NCBI GenBank assembly: GCA_016790705.1
Contig: JAEUOT010000064.1
Coordinates: 1-55,163 of the forward strand
Source: Hydrogenophaga sp.
Lineage (GTDB): Bacteria > Pseudomonadota > Gammaproteobacteria > Burkholderiales > Burkholderiaceae_C
Reading direction: 5' to 3'
Length of the DNA stretch: 55,163 nt
Part shown: one piece after another, positions 9,128-20,282 of the stretch
How the letters are laid out: every line of letters starts with the position of its first letter
Position numbering within the stretch: the first letter of the stretch is position 1
Position numbers and translations under genes: made by a program
The notes under the pieces: model-generated
Databases searched by the model: none
The model's input: the letters and a program-made list of their open reading frames with translations, nothing else
What the model was told of the DNA's origin: nothing

Positions 9128-9751
9128 TCAGCAGGCCAGCGTCACGCCGGCGGCGCGCAGCAACTGTGCCGTCTCGTGCGCTGGCAGGCCCATGATGCCC
9201 GAATAGCTGCCGCTGATGTGGCGAATGTGCAGCGCGGCCGTACCCTGGATCGCATAGGCACCGGCCTTGCCCATGGGCTCTCCGCTGGCCACGTAACGGC
9301 GGATGTCGGCCGCCCGCCAGTCGTCGAATTCGACCTGCGAACGCGACAGTGCCGCCCAGGTCCGCGCCGCCCCCCGTGCCGTCGGCCGCGCCACCGCCAC
9401 CGCCGTCAGCACCCGATGGTGCTGGCCGGACAGGGCCGACAGCATGCGTTGCGCATCGGCGGCATCCTCCGGCTTGCCCAGGATGCGCCGGCCCAGGGCG
9501 ACGGTCGTGTCCGCACACAGCACCGGCGCCAGGGGCAGACCACGCCGCTTGAGGCGCGCGACCGAAGCCTGCAGCTTCAGACCCGTCACCCGCTGGACGT
9601 AGGTGGCGGGCGCTTCACCCGGCCGAACCGCTTCGAGTGCCTCGACGTCTTCCCCGGCATCAGGCAGCAGCAGTTCGCAGCGCACGCCCCACAGCTCCAG
9701 CAACTGCCGGCGGCGCGGGCTCTGCGACGCCAGGTAGATGAAGTCACTCAC
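9128..9751 (-). CDS. maf: Maf-type nucleoside triphosphate pyrophosphatase
   Basis: The product hydrolyses non-canonical or modified dTTP/UTP-type nucleotides to monophosphates. The diagnostic N-terminus [14 protein letters not shown], the catalytic segment [19 protein letters not shown] and the C-terminal [10 protein letters not shown] are all present. At 207 residues it has the usual length. Six bases separate it from rlmH and 19 from rng, so it belongs to the same operon. Confidence 0.92.
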   Translation of the reverse strand: MSDFIYLASQSPRRRQLLELWGVRCELLLPDAGEDVEALEAVRPGEAPATYVQRVTGLKLQASVARLKRRGLPLAPVLCADTTVALGRRILGKPEDAADAQRMLSALSGQHHRVLTAVAVARPTARGAARTWAALSRSQVEFDDWRAADIRRYVASGEPMGKAGAYAIQGTAALHIRHISGSYSGIMGLPAHETAQLLRAAGVTLAC

Positions 9752-9757
9752 GATGCG

Positions 9758-10225
9758 TCACTCTCTGTGGTAGGGGTGGTTGGCGTTGATGGACCATGCC
9801 CGGTATAGCTGCTCGATCAGCAGCACGCGCACCATGGCGTGTGGCAGTGTCAGGTCCGACAGTCGGATGCGCTGATGGGCCGTCTCGCGGAAGGCGGGCT
9901 CCAGCCCGTCGGGTCCGCCGATGACCAGGGCGACGTCATCGCCCCCCTGCTGCCAGGCCTTGAGTTGCTGCGCCAGGGCCTTGGTGGTCAGTTGCGTGCC
10001 GCGCTCGTCGAGCACCACCACACGGCAGCCCTTGGGCAGGGCCGCCACGATGCGCTCACGCTCGGCCGCCATGACCGTCTCCACCGTCTTGGCACCCCGG
10101 GGCTCGGTCTTGACCGTCTTGATGTCCACCCGCAGTTCGGGCGGGAATCGCTTGGCGTAATCGTCGTAGGCGGTCTGGGCCCAGTCGGGCACGCGCTGCC
10201 CGACCGCGACGATCACCAGCTTCAT
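9758..10225 (-). CDS. rlmH: 23S rRNA pseudouridine-1915 N3-methyltransferase RlmH
   Basis: This 155-residue SPOUT methyltransferase methylates pseudouridine 1915 in helix 69 of 23S r[13 protein letters not shown] at the start, [19 protein letters not shown], the knot segment [14 protein letters not shown] and the ending [21 protein letters not shown] match the family throughout. The ATG at 10225 overlaps the rsfS stop (ATGA), which fixes the start. Much longer upstream extensions in this frame are antisense-like Gln/Gly/Arg repeats and are not part of the gene. Confidence 0.96.
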   Translation of the reverse strand: MKLVIVAVGQRVPDWAQTAYDDYAKRFPPELRVDIKTVKTEPRGAKTVETVMAAERERIVAALPKGCRVVVLDERGTQLTTKALAQQLKAWQQGGDDVALVIGGPDGLEPAFRETAHQRIRLSDLTLPHAMVRVLLIEQLYRAWSINANHPYHRE

Positions 10226-10977
10226 GCCTTCTTCTTCGGCGCGGCCTTCTTGGCTGCGGCGGGTTTGGCGGCCGCCTTGGGCTTGTTGACCACCACCTTG
10301 GCCATCGGGGTCTTGGGTTTGGCCGCCTTGGCCGCCACCTTCCTGGCTGGCGCCTTGGCAGCAGGCGTTCTGGCTGCCGGTGTTTTGGCTGTGGGCTTGC
10401 CTGCGGCCTTCACGGCGGGTTTGGCGACCGCCTTTTTCGCCGGCGCCTTGGCCGCCGGAGCCGGAGCCTTCGCCGACGCAGCGGCCTTGGCCTGCTTGCG
10501 CGCCAGCGACTTGGCGTCGACCGGTTTGACCTCCTTGACCTCGCCCTTGCGGGTGGTCTTGGTTGCCGTCTTCTTCGCAGCGGCTTCGCGCGCTTCCGCC
10601 GCCTTCTCGGCCGCCGTCTTCATCCGAACGGGCTTGGCGCCCCAGATCTCTTCCAGCCGGTAGTACTGGCGGATCACCGGCTGCATCACATGCGCAACCG
10701 CCTGACCACAATCGATGATGATCCATTCGCCGTTGTCTTCGCCTTCGATCCTCGGCTTGTCGAAACCGGCGTCCTTGACCGCGTCGCGCACGCTGGCGGC
10801 CAGCGCCTTGGTCTGGCGGTTGGAGGTGCCGCTGGCGATGATCACCCGCTCGAACAGCGGGGACAAGGTCTCGGTATTGAAGACCACGATGTCCTGGCCC
10901 TTGACGTCCTCGAGACCATCGACGATGGCGCGCTGGAGTTTCTGGATGTCTTTTTTGGCGGTGGTTTCGCTGGTCAT
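10222..10977 (-). CDS. rsfS: Ribosome silencing factor RsfS with long Ala/Lys-rich tail
   Basis: Residues 1-118 form the conserved RsfS domain ([60 protein letters not shown]), which binds ribosomal protein uL14 and blocks subunit joining. After this the protein carries about 130 extra residues made almost only of Ala, Lys, Pro, Thr and Val in KAxAKxPAAK-like repeats, resembling histone H1 or AlgP tails. Typical RsfS proteins are near 105-130 residues. The tail is in frame, and its stop overlaps the rlmH start. The start overlaps the nadD stop (ATGA). Confidence 0.93.
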   Translation of the reverse strand: MTSETTAKKDIQKLQRAIVDGLEDVKGQDIVVFNTETLSPLFERVIIASGTSNRQTKALAASVRDAVKDAGFDKPRIEGEDNGEWIIIDCGQAVAHVMQPVIRQYYRLEEIWGAKPVRMKTAAEKAAEAREAAAKKTATKTTRKGEVKEVKPVDAKSLARKQAKAAASAKAPAPAAKAPAKKAVAKPAVKAAGKPTAKTPAARTPAAKAPARKVAAKAAKPKTPMAKVVVNKPKAAAKPAAAKKAAPKKKA

Positions 10978-11621
10978 GAAGGCTGCTGGTAAAGAGAATG
11001 GGTGGAAATATAGCTTGCGACAGGGTCGGGCACCAGTTCGGACAATGCCTCCCTCGGCACACGCCCGCCCGCAGCCAGCGCACGGACGGCGCTGGAACTG
11101 ATCGACAGGAGCGGCAACGCCAGCCGCTGGAAAGGCAGGTCCGGCGCCGACTGCTCGGCCCCCGAAGCCAGACCCGAATGCCCGTCCGCTGCGGGTCGGG
11201 CGGCCACCACAAGGGTCGCCATTGACAGGATGTCCTGCCAGCGGTGCCAGCGACGGAACGATTGCAACTGGTCCTCGCCAATCACCAGCAGCAGTTGCGC
11301 ACCCGGAAACTCCCGTCGCAACTCCTCCAGGGTGTCCACCGTGTAGCTGGCAGAGGCGCGCCGGACCTCGCGTTCATCCACGTGCGCCGATGGCAGGTCA
11401 CCGAAGGCCAGTCGGCACATCGCGAGCCGGTCATCGGCCTGGCTCAACACCCGTGGCTTGTGCCAGGCCTGGCCGGTGGGCACGATGTGCAGGCGGTCCA
11501 GCCGCAGCTCGCGAATGGCGACTTCCGCGAGCTGCCGGTGGGCGCGGTGCGGAGGATCGAACGCGCCACCGAACACGCCGATGCGCACATCAGCCGCCGG
11601 CTGCGGCGGAACACCGGGCAT
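10974..11621 (-). CDS. nadD: Nicotinate-nucleotide adenylyltransferase
   Basis: NadD adenylates nicotinate mononucleotide to deamido-NAD in NAD biosynthesis. The nucleotidyltransferase motif [15 protein letters not shown] near the N-terminus, the segment [18 protein letters not shown] and the C-terminal [13 protein letters not shown] (ISxT/SxxR motif) are present. The ATG at 11621 overlaps the hemF stop in a TGATG arrangement, so I prefer this 215-residue start over longer in-frame possibilities. It sits in the usual Burkholderiales order hemF-nadD-rsfS-rlmH. Confidence 0.93.
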   Translation of the reverse strand: MPGVPPQPAADVRIGVFGGAFDPPHRAHRQLAEVAIRELRLDRLHIVPTGQAWHKPRVLSQADDRLAMCRLAFGDLPSAHVDEREVRRASASYTVDTLEELRREFPGAQLLLVIGEDQLQSFRRWHRWQDILSMATLVVAARPAADGHSGLASGAEQSAPDLPFQRLALPLLSISSSAVRALAAGGRVPREALSELVPDPVASYISTHSLYQQPS

Positions 11622-12535
11622 CAGACCCAGTCCTTGCGCACGAGGAAATCGCTGTAGAGCCGTGCCTCGGGTGTCCCGGGCGCCTCGGCCCGCTGGTAGG
11701 ACCAACCCACCATGGGTGGCATCGACAGCAGGATGGACTCGCTGCGGCCGCCCGACTGCAATCCAAAGTGCGTGCCGCGGTCCCAGACCAGATTGAACTC
11801 CACGTAGCGCCCGCGCCGGTAGAGCTGGAAATCACGCTGGTGTTCGCCGTATCGCATCGACTTGCGTCGCTCGACGATGGGCAGGTAGGCGTCCAGAAAC
11901 GCATCGCCCGTCGACCGCATCATGGCGAAGCTGCCGTCGAAGCCCAGTTCGGAAAAGTCATCGAAGAACACGCCGCCGATGCCACGCTGTTCGTCGCGAT
12001 GCTTCAGATAGAAATACTCGTCGCACCAGCGTTTGAACCGGGGGTACTTGTCGACGCCGAAGGGATCGAGCGCCGTCTTGCAGGTGCGGTGGAAATGCAC
12101 CGCGTCCTCTTCGAACCCGTAGTACGGCGTGAGGTCCATGCCGCCACCGAACCAGCACACCGGTTCGCCCTGGGCCGGGGTCGCGGCGATCATGCGCACA
12201 TTCATGTGCACCGTCGGCACGAACGGGTTGCGCGGGTGGAAAACCAGGGACACACCCATGGCCTCGAACGGCGCCCCCGCCAGCTCGGGCCGGTGCTGGG
12301 TCGCCGAGGGCGGCAACGCCGGTCCACGCACATGCGAAAAACCGCAGCCGGCTCGCTCGAACACAGCACCCCCCTCCAGGATCTGGGTGATGCCTTCACC
12401 CTGGAGCCGCTCGCCGGCCGGCTTTTTCCAGTGATCCACCAAGAATGCCGCCCCGTCGATCACCGCAATGGTCGACGTGATGCGGTCCTGCAGGCCGATG
12501 AGGTATTCGCGAACGCGCTCGGTCGAATTCGCCAT
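11621..12535 (-). CDS. hemF: Oxygen-dependent coproporphyrinogen III oxidase
   Basis: HemF makes protoporphyrinogen IX from coproporphyrinogen III in aerobic haem synthesis. Diagnostic stretches are [61 protein letters not shown] and [19 protein letters not shown]. The ATG at 12535 ([12 protein letters not shown]) lies one base after the purD stop codon, giving 304 residues, the normal length. Confidence 0.96.
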   Translation of the reverse strand: MANSTERVREYLIGLQDRITSTIAVIDGAAFLVDHWKKPAGERLQGEGITQILEGGAVFERAGCGFSHVRGPALPPSATQHRPELAGAPFEAMGVSLVFHPRNPFVPTVHMNVRMIAATPAQGEPVCWFGGGMDLTPYYGFEEDAVHFHRTCKTALDPFGVDKYPRFKRWCDEYFYLKHRDEQRGIGGVFFDDFSELGFDGSFAMMRSTGDAFLDAYLPIVERRKSMRYGEHQRDFQLYRRGRYVEFNLVWDRGTHFGLQSGGRSESILLSMPPMVGWSYQRAEAPGTPEARLYSDFLVRKDWV

Positions 12536-12536
12536 G

Positions 12537-13811
12537 TCAGAGCGCCCGGTAGCCGATATCGCGGCGGCACTGCATGCCGTCAAAGCGAATCGCGTCGACC
12601 ACGCCATAGGCCTTTTTCTGCGCGTCGGCGACGCTGTCGGCCAGCGCGGTCACGCACAGCACGCGACCGCCCGACACCACCACCTGTCCGTTGGCGTCGG
12701 CGGTCCCGGCGTGAAAGACCATGCGATCCGCCTCGTCGGCCGGCAAGCCGGTGATCGCATCGCCCTTGCGCGGGTTCATCGGATAGCCGGCGGCGGCCAG
12801 CACCACGCCCAGCGCCACGCGCGGGTCCCAGTCCAGTGTCACCCGGTCCAGCTCGGCGCGGGTGGCCGCGAGCAGCACCTGCGCGAAGTTCGAGCGAAGC
12901 CGCATCATGATCGGCTGCGTCTCGGGATCACCCATGCGGCAGTTGAACTCCAGCGTCTTTATGCGGCCGTCGGGCGTGATCATCAGGCCCGCGTACAGAA
13001 AGCCGGTGTAGGGAATGCCGTCGGCCGCCATGCCGCGCAGCGTCGGCAGGATCACTTCGTCCATGGCCCGCTGGTGCACTGCCGGCGTGACCACTGGCGC
13101 GGGCGAGTAGGCACCCATGCCGCCGGTGTTCGGGCCCTGGTCGGCGTCCAGCAGGCGCTTGTGGTCCTGGCTGGTGGCCAGTGCCAGCGCGTTGACACCG
13201 TCGCACAGCACGATGAAGCTGGCCTCTTCGCCGTCGAGGAACTCCTCGATCACAACCCGGGCACCGCCTTCGTTGTGGGCCACGCCCAGCTTGTTGTCCA
13301 GCAGCATGAAGTCGATCGCTTCGTGCGCCTCGGCCAGCGACATCGCCACCACCACGCCCTTGCCCGCCGCCAGTCCGTCGGCCTTGATCACGATGGGCGC
13401 GCCCTTGGCGTCCACATAGGCGTGGGCCTGCACCGCGTCGGTGAAGGTCTGGTACTCGGCGGTCGGGATGCCGTGGCGCTGCATGAAGGCCTTGCTGAAG
13501 GCCTTCGAGCTTTCGAGTTGCGCCGCCTTCTGGGTCGGACCGAAGATGGGCAGACCGTGGGCCCGGAACTCGTCGACCACACCCGCCGCCAGCGGCGCCT
13601 CGGGGCCGACCACGGTCAGGCCGATGCCGTTGGCCTGCACCCATTCGCGCAGCGCCACCTTGTCGGCGATCGCCAGATTGATCAGTTGCGCATCACGCGC
13701 GGTGCCGGCATTGCCGGGCGCCACGAACACCTGCTCCACGCCCTCGGACTGCTTGAGCTTCCACGCCAGCGCGTGCTCGCGGCCACCGCCGCCAATCACC
13801 AGGACTTTCAT
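12537..13811 (-). CDS. purD: Phosphoribosylamine-glycine ligase
   Basis: GAR synthetase catalyses the second step of purine synthesis. The start [22 protein letters not shown]-grasp segments ([38 protein letters not shown]) and the family motif [25 protein letters not shown] are present, as is [12 protein letters not shown]. At 424 residues it is full length. It overlaps the yebC stop by four bases. Confidence 0.96.
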   Translation of the reverse strand: MKVLVIGGGGREHALAWKLKQSEGVEQVFVAPGNAGTARDAQLINLAIADKVALREWVQANGIGLTVVGPEAPLAAGVVDEFRAHGLPIFGPTQKAAQLESSKAFSKAFMQRHGIPTAEYQTFTDAVQAHAYVDAKGAPIVIKADGLAAGKGVVVAMSLAEAHEAIDFMLLDNKLGVAHNEGGARVVIEEFLDGEEASFIVLCDGVNALALATSQDHKRLLDADQGPNTGGMGAYSPAPVVTPAVHQRAMDEVILPTLRGMAADGIPYTGFLYAGLMITPDGRIKTLEFNCRMGDPETQPIMMRLRSNFAQVLLAATRAELDRVTLDWDPRVALGVVLAAAGYPMNPRKGDAITGLPADEADRMVFHAGTADANGQVVVSGGRVLCVTALADSVADAQKKAYGVVDAIRFDGMQCRRDIGYRAL

Positions 13812-14533
13812 TCGTTGATCTCGGCGTTGTGGAAGACTTCCTGCACGTCGTCCAGGTCTTCGATGATGTCCAGCAGTTTCTGCATACGGGCAGCGTCCTC
13901 ACCACTCAGCTCGATGGTGTTCTCCGGGCGCATCGTCACTTCCGCCACCTCGGGCTTGAGGCCGGCGGCCTCCAACGCGTTCTTCACCGCCTCGAAGTCC
14001 GGGTAGGCCGTCAGCACCTCGATGGCACCGTCGTCGTCGGTGATCACGTCCTCGGCACCGGCGTCCAGCGCCACTTCCATCACCTTGTCCTCGCTCGTGC
14101 CCGGCGCGAAGATGATCTGGCCGCAGTGCTTGAACTGGAAGGCCACCGACCCTTCGGTGCCCAGGTTGCCGCCGTACTTGCTGAAGGCGTGGCGGATCTC
14201 GGCGACGGTACGCACCTTGTTGTCGGTCATGGTGTCGACGATGATCGCCGCGCCGCCGATGCCGTAACCCTCGTAGCGGATCTCTTCCAGCGCCTGACCT
14301 TCCAGGTTGCCCGAGGCCTTGTCCACGTTGTACTTGATGCGGTCGGCCGGCATGTTGGCCGCCTTGGCCTTGTCGATCGCCAGCCGCAGTCGCGGGTTCA
14401 TGGCCGGGTCGCCACCGCCGGTGCGGGCCGCCACCGTGATTTCACGGATCACGCGCGTCCAGATCTTGCCCCGCTTCTCATCCTGCCGGCCCTTGCGGTG
14501 TTGAATATTGGCCCATTTGCTGTGTCCAGCCAC
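13808..14533 (-). CDS. yebC: YebC/PmpR family translation or transcription regulator
   Basis: This 241-residue protein matches the YebC/TACO1 family throughout: [27 protein letters not shown] at the start, then [43 protein letters not shown] and an acidic C-terminus. The family has been linked to transcriptional control and to relief of ribosome stalling. The start codon is GTG with an AAAAAGGA site eight bases upstream. It is the first gene of the eight-gene minus-strand operon ending with rng. Confidence 0.93.
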   Translation of the reverse strand: MAGHSKWANIQHRKGRQDEKRGKIWTRVIREITVAARTGGGDPAMNPRLRLAIDKAKAANMPADRIKYNVDKASGNLEGQALEEIRYEGYGIGGAAIIVDTMTDNKVRTVAEIRHAFSKYGGNLGTEGSVAFQFKHCGQIIFAPGTSEDKVMEVALDAGAEDVITDDDGAIEVLTAYPDFEAVKNALEAAGLKPEVAEVTMRPENTIELSGEDAARMQKLLDIIEDLDDVQEVFHNAEINE

Positions 14534-14619
14534 GAGAGAGTCCTTTTTACTGAGCAGAATTTGGTGTAATAACCCTCGATTTTACGACCCCCCTTCCCCA
14601 CCCTTCGAGGATGCCGCCC

Positions 14620-16164
14620 ATGGCCGAACCGCTGCTGATCGCCCAGAACGCCACCGCCCAGTGCCACCTCCTGCCTGGCCTGGCCAATCGCCACGGTCTG
14701 ATCACCGGGGCCACCGGCACCGGCAAGACGGTGACACTGCAGACCCTGGCCGAGCAGTTCTCCAACATCGGCGTCCCGGTCTTCATGGCCGACGTCAAGG
14801 GCGACCTCACCGGCATCAGCCAGGCGGGCAAGTTGCCCGAAAAGGTGGCCAAGATCCTGGCCGACCGGGGTCTCACACCGACCGAGCCACAGGCCTGCCC
14901 GACCACGCTGTGGGACGTGTTCGGCGAACAGGGCCACCCGGTGCGCGCGACGATCTCCGACATGGGCCCGCTGCTGCTCTCACGCATGCTGGACCTCAAC
15001 GACACCCAGGCCGGCGTACTCAACCTGGTGTTCAAGATCGCCGACGACAACGGCCTGCTGCTGCTGGACATGAAAGACCTGCGGGCCATGCTGCAGCACA
15101 TCGGCGACAACGCCAAGCAGTTCACCACCGAGTACGGCAACATCAGCGCCGCCAGCATCGGCGCGATCCAGCGCGGGCTGCTGCAGATCGAGCAACAGGG
15201 CGGCGACAAATTCTTCGGCGAGCCGATGCTCGACATCAACGACTTCATGCAGACCGTCGGCGGCAAGGGCGTGATCAACGTGCTCACGGCCGACAAACTG
15301 CTGAACTCGCCGCGCCTGTATGCGACCTTCCTGCTGTGGATGCTGTCGGAGCTGTTCGAAGCCTTGCCCGAAATCGGCGACCCGGAGAAGCCCAAGCTGG
15401 TGTTCTTCTTCGACGAGGCCCACCTGCTGTTCGACGAAGCGCCGAAGATCCTGATCGACCGCATCGAGCTGGTCGTGCGACTGGTCCGATCCAAGGGCGT
15501 CGGCGTCTATTTCGTGACCCAGAACCCGCTGGACATTCCCGACTCGGTGCTGGGCCAATTGGGCAACCGTGTGCAGCACGCGCTGCGCGCCTTCACCCCG
15601 CGCGACCAGAAGGCCGTCAAGGCCACGGCCGAGACCATGCGCCCCAAGGCCGGGCTGAACATCGAGGCAGCTATCACCGAACTGGCGGTGGGCGAAGCGC
15701 TGGTCAGCCTGCTTGACGCAAAGGGCCGACCGAGCGAAACCGAGCGTGTGTTCGTGATTCCGCCGGGCAGCCAGCTTGGCCCCATCACACCGGAACAACG
15801 CAAGGCCCTGATCCAGGGCTCTCTGGTGGCTGGCGTCTACGAGAAGCTGGTCGACCGTGAGAGTGCATACGAGGTGTTTCAGGCCCACGCCGGCCAGCGT
15901 GGCCTGGCCGCGGAGCCTGCTGCGGCGCCCGACGCCCCGAAAACGCCCCGGATTCCTGGCGCCCCGACCGAGCAGAAATCGGAAGGCTCCGGCATCGGCG
16001 GCATGCTCAATGAGGCCCTGTTCGGTCGCACGGGGCCCCGTGGTGGCCAATACGACGGGTTGGTGCAGACCATGGCCAAGTCGGCCGCGCGAAGCGTCGC
16101 CTCCGGACTGGGTCGTCAGCTTGTGCGCGGTGTGCTGGGCAGCCTGCTGGGCGGCAAGCGCTGA
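14620..16164 (+). CDS. HerA-like P-loop ATPase (DUF853/YjgR family)
   Basis: The product is a predicted hexameric ATPase related to HerA/FtsK with unknown physiological role. Walker [15 protein letters not shown] lies near residue 30, followed by [15 protein letters not shown], Walker [17 protein letters not shown], and an arginine-finger-like segment after [39 protein letters not shown]. The C-terminus is Gly-rich. The ATG at 14620 has GAGG nine bases upstream and is preferred over the ATG at 14611, which almost touches that site. It is divergent from yebC, with a 77-76 base gap holding both promoters. Confidence 0.88.
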   Translation: MAEPLLIAQNATAQCHLLPGLANRHGLITGATGTGKTVTLQTLAEQFSNIGVPVFMADVKGDLTGISQAGKLPEKVAKILADRGLTPTEPQACPTTLWDVFGEQGHPVRATISDMGPLLLSRMLDLNDTQAGVLNLVFKIADDNGLLLLDMKDLRAMLQHIGDNAKQFTTEYGNISAASIGAIQRGLLQIEQQGGDKFFGEPMLDINDFMQTVGGKGVINVLTADKLLNSPRLYATFLLWMLSELFEALPEIGDPEKPKLVFFFDEAHLLFDEAPKILIDRIELVVRLVRSKGVGVYFVTQNPLDIPDSVLGQLGNRVQHALRAFTPRDQKAVKATAETMRPKAGLNIEAAITELAVGEALVSLLDAKGRPSETERVFVIPPGSQLGPITPEQRKALIQGSLVAGVYEKLVDRESAYEVFQAHAGQRGLAAEPAAAPDAPKTPRIPGAPTEQKSEGSGIGGMLNEALFGRTGPRGGQYDGLVQTMAKSAARSVASGLGRQLVRGVLGSLLGGKR

Positions 16165-16203
16165 GTTCCCCACTTTTCCCCCACCCCGAAACCAGGAGTT
16201 TCC

Positions 16204-16947
16204 ATGCCCCTTCCCGCTTCCCTGCGACCCTTGATGACCGCCCCCCTGCTGGCCATGACACTGGCGGCTTGCGGTGGTGGAGGCAATGACGACGATGCCC
16301 CCACAGGCGGCGGCAGCACGGCCCAGCGGGTCTCGTCCTGCGGCACCGCCGGCGGCGCGCTGCGCATCATGCCGCTGGGCGACTCGATCACCGAGGGAGA
16401 GGTGGGTCACAACAGCTACCGCAGAGACCTCTACATGAGCCTCAACGGCGCAGGTTGCCAGGTCAACTTTGTCGGCAGCCACGCCGGCGTCAACGGTGGC
16501 AGCGCGGCCAACGGTGACTTTGACCAGGACAACGAAGGCCACTGGGGCTGGCGCGCCGATCAGCTGGCGTCCGGCGCGGCGGGATGGGCGGCGTCCGCTG
16601 CCCCCGACGTCGTCCTGATCCACGCGGGGACAAATGACCTGTTCCAGGGAAAAAGCGCTGCGGCAGCGGCGGCCGATGTGGGTGCACTGATCGACAACGT
16701 CCGCGCCGGCAAGCCCGATGTCCGCATCCTGCTGGCCAAGATCATCCCGAACGCGGTGGACCCGGGCGCTGTGGCGGCACTCAATGCCCAGCTTGACGGC
16801 ATTGCCGCCAGCCGAGGTGTCGGCGTGGTCGACCAGTACTCGGGCTTCTCGACGGCCGACACCTACGACGGCACCCACCCCAGCCCCAGCGGAGAGGCGA
16901 AGCTGGCCGCCCGCTGGGCTCAGGCCGTTCTGGGCCTGCGCTCGTAA
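16204..16947 (+). CDS. SGNH/GDSL-type esterase lipoprotein
   Basis: A secreted hydrolase probably anchored as a lipoprotein: the signal peptide ends in lipobox LAAC (Cys23) followed by a Gly/Asp spacer. The SGNH blocks are visible: GDSITEG with the catalytic Ser near residue 61, HAGTND with the conserved Asn, and DGTHPSPSGE with Asp222 and His225. The substrate is unknown. It may act on acetylated polysaccharides or esters. The 40-base gap to the upstream ATPase gene suggests possible read-through, and a strong terminator follows. Confidence 0.88.
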   Translation: MPLPASLRPLMTAPLLAMTLAACGGGGNDDDAPTGGGSTAQRVSSCGTAGGALRIMPLGDSITEGEVGHNSYRRDLYMSLNGAGCQVNFVGSHAGVNGGSAANGDFDQDNEGHWGWRADQLASGAAGWAASAAPDVVLIHAGTNDLFQGKSAAAAAADVGALIDNVRAGKPDVRILLAKIIPNAVDPGAVAALNAQLDGIAASRGVGVVDQYSGFSTADTYDGTHPSPSGEAKLAARWAQAVLGLRS

Positions 16948-16969
16948 AAGTCCTCGCACGCAGCCACAA

Positions 16970-16996
16970 AAAAAAGCCCGGCAACGCCGGGCTTTT
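16970..16996. terminator. Bidirectional rho-independent terminator
   Basis: The stem AGCCCGGC/GCCGGGCT has a three-base loop (AAC) and is flanked by an A-run on the left and a T-run on the right. It lies between the convergent SGNH hydrolase gene and clpA and can end both transcripts. Confidence 0.88.
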
Positions 16997-17022
16997 TCAT
17001 TGGGAAGCGCCACTGACCCCTG

Positions 17023-19368
17023 TCAGCCGGCGGTTGCCTCTTCGGGCTTGGCCTTCCCTTCTTTCTTGGGCAGCGGCTGTATGTCCAGCTTGACCTCCTG
17101 AGTTTCCTTGCCGTCCTCGCCGGTCTTGGTTTCCAGGTCCACCGTCAGGCGACCGCCTTCGGTCAGGCGCCCGAACAGCAGTTCGTCGGCCAGCGCACGC
17201 CGGATCGTGTCCTGGATCAGGCGCTGCATCGGACGCGCGCCCATCAGCGGGTCGAAGCCCTTCTTGGCCAGGTGCTTGCGCAGCGTGTCGGTAAAGGTGA
17301 CCTCGACCTTCTTCTCGGCCAGTTGGCCTTCGAGCTGCAGCAGGAACTTGTCGACCACGCGCATGATGATTTGCTCGTCCAGCGCCTTGAAGCTGACCAT
17401 GGCGTCCAGCCGGTTGCGGAACTCGGGCGTGAACAGACGCTTGATGTCGCCCATTTCGTCGCCCGCCACACGCGGGTTGGTGAAGCCGATGGTCGCCTTG
17501 TTCATGGTCTCGGCGCCCGCGTTGGTCGTCATGATGATGATGACGTTGCGGAAATCGGCCTTGCGCCCGTTGTTGTCGGTCAGCGTGCCGTGGTCCATGA
17601 CCTGGAGCAGCACGTTGAAGATGTCCGGGTGGGCCTTCTCGATTTCGTCGAGCAGCAGCACGCAATGCGGTTTCTTGGTGATGGCCTCGGTGAGCAGACC
17701 GCCCTGGTCGAAACCGACGTAACCCGGAGGCGCGCCGATCAGGCGGCTCACCGCATGGCGCTCCATGTACTCGGACATGTCGAAGCGGATCAGGTCGATG
17801 CCCATGATGTAGGCCAGCTGCTTGGCGGCTTCGGTCTTGCCGACACCAGTGGGGCCGCTGAACAGGAAGGCGCCGATGGGCTTGTCGGCCTTGCCCAGAC
17901 CGGAACGCGCCATCTTGACGCTGGCGGCCAGCACTTCCAGCGCCTTGTCCTGACCAAACACCACACTCTTGAGATCGCGCTCAAGCGTTTGCAGCTTGCT
18001 GCGGTCGTCGTTGGACACGTTGGCGGGCGGGATGCGCGCGATCTTGGCCACGATCTCTTCGATCTCGGCCTTGCCGATGGTCTTCTTGCGCTTGGACGGC
18101 ACCAGGATGCGCTGCGCCGCCCCCGCTTCGTCGATCACGTCGATGGCCTTGTCGGGCAGGTGACGGTCGTTGATGTACTTGGCCGACAGCTCTGCCGCCG
18201 CCTGGAGGGCCGCCACCGCGTACTTGACGCTGTGGTGCTCCTCGAAACGGCTCTTGAGGCCCTTGAGGATGTCCACTGTCTGCTCGACGGTCGGCTCAAC
18301 CACGTCCACCTTCTGGAACCGGCGGGACAGCGCGGCATCCTTTTCGAAGATGCCACGGTACTCGGTGAAGGTGGTCGCGCCGATGCACTTGAGCTGACCG
18401 CTGGACAGCGCAGGCTTGAGCAGGTTGCTCGCGTCCAGCGTACCGCCCGAGGCAGCCCCTGCACCGATCAGGGTGTGGATTTCATCGATGAACAGGATGG
18501 CGTGCGGCTTGTCCTTGAGCGACTTGAGCACCGCCTTGAGGCGCTGCTCGAAATCGCCACGGTACTTGGTCCCTGCGAGCAAGGCGCCCATGTCCAGCGA
18601 GTAGACATTGGCCTCCGCCAGGATTTCGGGCACATCACCCTGCGTGATGCGCCAAGCCAGGCCCTCGGCAATCGCGGTCTTGCCGACGCCAGCCTCACCC
18701 ACCAGCAGCGGGTTGTTCTTGCGACGCCGGCACAGGATCTGGATCGTGCGCTCGACCTCGTAATCGCGCCCGATCAGCGGGTCGATCTTGCCTTCCTTGG
18801 CGGCCTGGTTCAGGTTCTGGGTGAACTGCTCCAGCGGCGACTGCTTTTCGTTGCCCTTGGATTCAGCGCTCTGTTCCTCGTTGTCGGCCGCACTCTCGCC
18901 CGGCTTGGACGACTCGGGGGGATCGCTCTTGCGAATGCCGTGGGCGATGAAATTGACCACGTCCAGGCGCGTCACGCCCTGCTGGTGCAGGTAGTACACG
19001 GCGTGGGAGTCCTTTTCGCCGAAGATCGCCACCAGCACATTGGCGCCGGTCACTTCCTTCTTGCCATTGCCGGTGGATTGCACGTGCATGATCGCGCGCT
19101 GGATGACACGCTGGAACCCCAGGGTGGGCTGGGTGTCGACTTCCTCGGTGCCGGCCACCTGAGGCGTGTTGTCCTTGATGAAGTTCGTCAGCGACTTGCG
19201 CAGATCGTCGATATTGGCCGAACAGGCGCGAAGCACCTCGGCGGCGCTGGGGTTGTCCAGCAGCGCAAGCAGCAGGTGCTCGACGGTGATGAATTCGTGC
19301 CGCTGCTGCCGGGCCTCGACAAAGGCCATGTGCAAGCTGACTTCAAGTTCCTGGGCAATCATGGGCAC
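17023..19368 (-). CDS. clpA: ATP-dependent Clp protease ATP-binding subunit ClpA
   Basis: This 781-residue AAA+ unfoldase feeds substrates to ClpP and takes N-degron substrates from ClpS. The ClpA-type N-domain ([37 protein letters not shown]) is followed by two AAA+ modules with Walker [15 protein letters not shown] and [14 protein letters not shown]. Walker B segments [14 protein letters not shown] and [15 protein letters not shown] are present. There is no ClpB-style middle coiled coil. AAGGAAGTGCCC precedes the ATG. clpS lies 87 bases upstream on the same strand. Confidence 0.96.
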   Translation of the reverse strand: MPMIAQELEVSLHMAFVEARQQRHEFITVEHLLLALLDNPSAAEVLRACSANIDDLRKSLTNFIKDNTPQVAGTEEVDTQPTLGFQRVIQRAIMHVQSTGNGKKEVTGANVLVAIFGEKDSHAVYYLHQQGVTRLDVVNFIAHGIRKSDPPESSKPGESAADNEEQSAESKGNEKQSPLEQFTQNLNQAAKEGKIDPLIGRDYEVERTIQILCRRRKNNPLLVGEAGVGKTAIAEGLAWRITQGDVPEILAEANVYSLDMGALLAGTKYRGDFEQRLKAVLKSLKDKPHAILFIDEIHTLIGAGAASGGTLDASNLLKPALSSGQLKCIGATTFTEYRGIFEKDAALSRRFQKVDVVEPTVEQTVDILKGLKSRFEEHHSVKYAVAALQAAAELSAKYINDRHLPDKAIDVIDEAGAAQRILVPSKRKKTIGKAEIEEIVAKIARIPPANVSNDDRSKLQTLERDLKSVVFGQDKALEVLAASVKMARSGLGKADKPIGAFLFSGPTGVGKTEAAKQLAYIMGIDLIRFDMSEYMERHAVSRLIGAPPGYVGFDQGGLLTEAITKKPHCVLLLDEIEKAHPDIFNVLLQVMDHGTLTDNNGRKADFRNVIIIMTTNAGAETMNKATIGFTNPRVAGDEMGDIKRLFTPEFRNRLDAMVSFKALDEQIIMRVVDKFLLQLEGQLAEKKVEVTFTDTLRKHLAKKGFDPLMGARPMQRLIQDTIRRALADELLFGRLTEGGRLTVDLETKTGEDGKETQEVKLDIQPLPKKEGKAKPEEATAG

Positions 19369-19455
19369 TTCCTTTTCGGCTGGGTGAGGATCTGAAACGC
19401 TGGCATTCGGGTAAGGATTACAGGGAAGAGTCCATCATCTGGGGTAGATCCGACT

Positions 19456-19812
19456 TTATTCAACCGGTTCACTCAGGCATTGCAAGGGGTGACCGGCGGC
19501 TCGGGAAGCGGCCAGCACCTGATCGACCTTGGTTCCGGCCACATCCCGGGTGTAGATGCCACAGATGCCTTTTCCTTCCAGATGGATCTTGAGCATGATC
19601 TGGGTCGCGGTTTCCCGGTCCTTGCTGAAGTATTCCTGAATGATGTGCACCACGAACTCCATGGGTGTGAAGTCGTCGTTGAGCAGAACCACCTGGAACA
19701 TCTGTGGGGGCTTGACGCGCTGGGTCCGCCGCTCGAGCACCACGGAGTCGCCATTGCCCGACCCCGCGGGGGGCTCGGGAATGCTGGGTTTCTTGGGAAT
19801 CTTCGAGGCCAT
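19456..19812 (-). CDS. clpS: ATP-dependent Clp protease adaptor protein ClpS
   Basis: ClpS recognises N-degron substrates and delivers them to ClpA. The core motif [28 protein letters not shown], the segment [22 protein letters not shown] and the C-terminal [19 protein letters not shown] match the family. The 118-residue length includes a disordered N-terminal extension. It lies immediately upstream of clpA in the standard order and is the last clear core gene before the accessory region. Confidence 0.95.
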   Translation of the reverse strand: MASKIPKKPSIPEPPAGSGNGDSVVLERRTQRVKPPQMFQVVLLNDDFTPMEFVVHIIQEYFSKDRETATQIMLKIHLEGKGICGIYTRDVAGTKVDQVLAASRAAGHPLQCLSEPVE

Positions 19813-20282
19813 GAAAATGATTCTAGCGGCCTAAAGCGTCCGAGCGTCCGGTGTGGAAAAGCTGGCACAGCGGCGTCCTCGGTCATACCACCAAGGGCAC
19901 CATGCAAGTCGCCGATCCATGCGCTGTCCATGCACCCATTGTCCACGTGCAGGAAATGAAAAAACCGCCAAGGAACGGCAATTCCTGGCGGCTTTTGCTG
20001 GTTTTCGGGTCCGCAAGTCTTCGCGGACCTTCAGGCTCACATCTGATCGATCATGAGGCCTCAAGCGGTTGCAGCACGCCGCAGGCTGTGGCACGGCGTG
20101 GCGCTGGCGTTGCTCCATGGAGCCAACCATGGAGCCATCGCCGGCCGCAGCTGCAACTCATTCGCTCTGCTTCGCTCCACAACGCTGCGCCCCCAACGAG
20201 TACACCAGGCACCCCACGCGTGGAGGCGCCCGCCCACGCCAAAAGCGGTTCTACGGAGCCATTACGGGCAGCGCATCCATGC
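19813..20282. other. Noncoding junction between core genome and island
   Basis: About 470 bases with no supported gene. It contains a terminator hairpin (19962-19997), a second hairpin GGTCCGC/GCGGACC (20008-20029), a perfect 12-base palindrome GCTCCATGGAGC (20112-20123) and a direct repeat CATGGAGCCA (20116-20125 and 20128-20137). Core genes end on its left and accessory genes begin on its right, so an insertion boundary probably lies here. No integrase, tRNA or clear attachment site is visible. Confidence 0.5.
19960..19998 (-). terminator. Probable terminator of the AbiE transcript
   Basis: Stem CCGCCAAGGAA/TTCCTGGCGG with one bulged base. On the minus strand it is followed by a run of six T, which suits transcripts coming from the abiEi-abiEii genes. 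The other side is also T-rich, so it may be bidirectional. Confidence 0.6.

Noticed and set aside
9758-11281. Long minus-strand reading frame extending rlmH upstream by about 350 codons
   Set aside because: The extension is a shifted frame of rsfS and nadD (Gly/Gln/Arg repeats from the Ala/Lys codons). The real rlmH begins at 10225, overlapping the rsfS stop.
14980-17013. 677-codon minus-strand frame
   Set aside because: Antisense to the HerA-like ATPase and SGNH hydrolase genes. No motif is visible.
17272-19395. 707-codon plus-strand frame
   Set aside because: Antisense to clpA, which is unambiguous on the minus strand.
19813-20282. Cold-shock gene relic next to clpS
   Set aside because: A GPQ-like translation near 20008 looked suggestive, but no cold-shock RNP motif is present in any frame.
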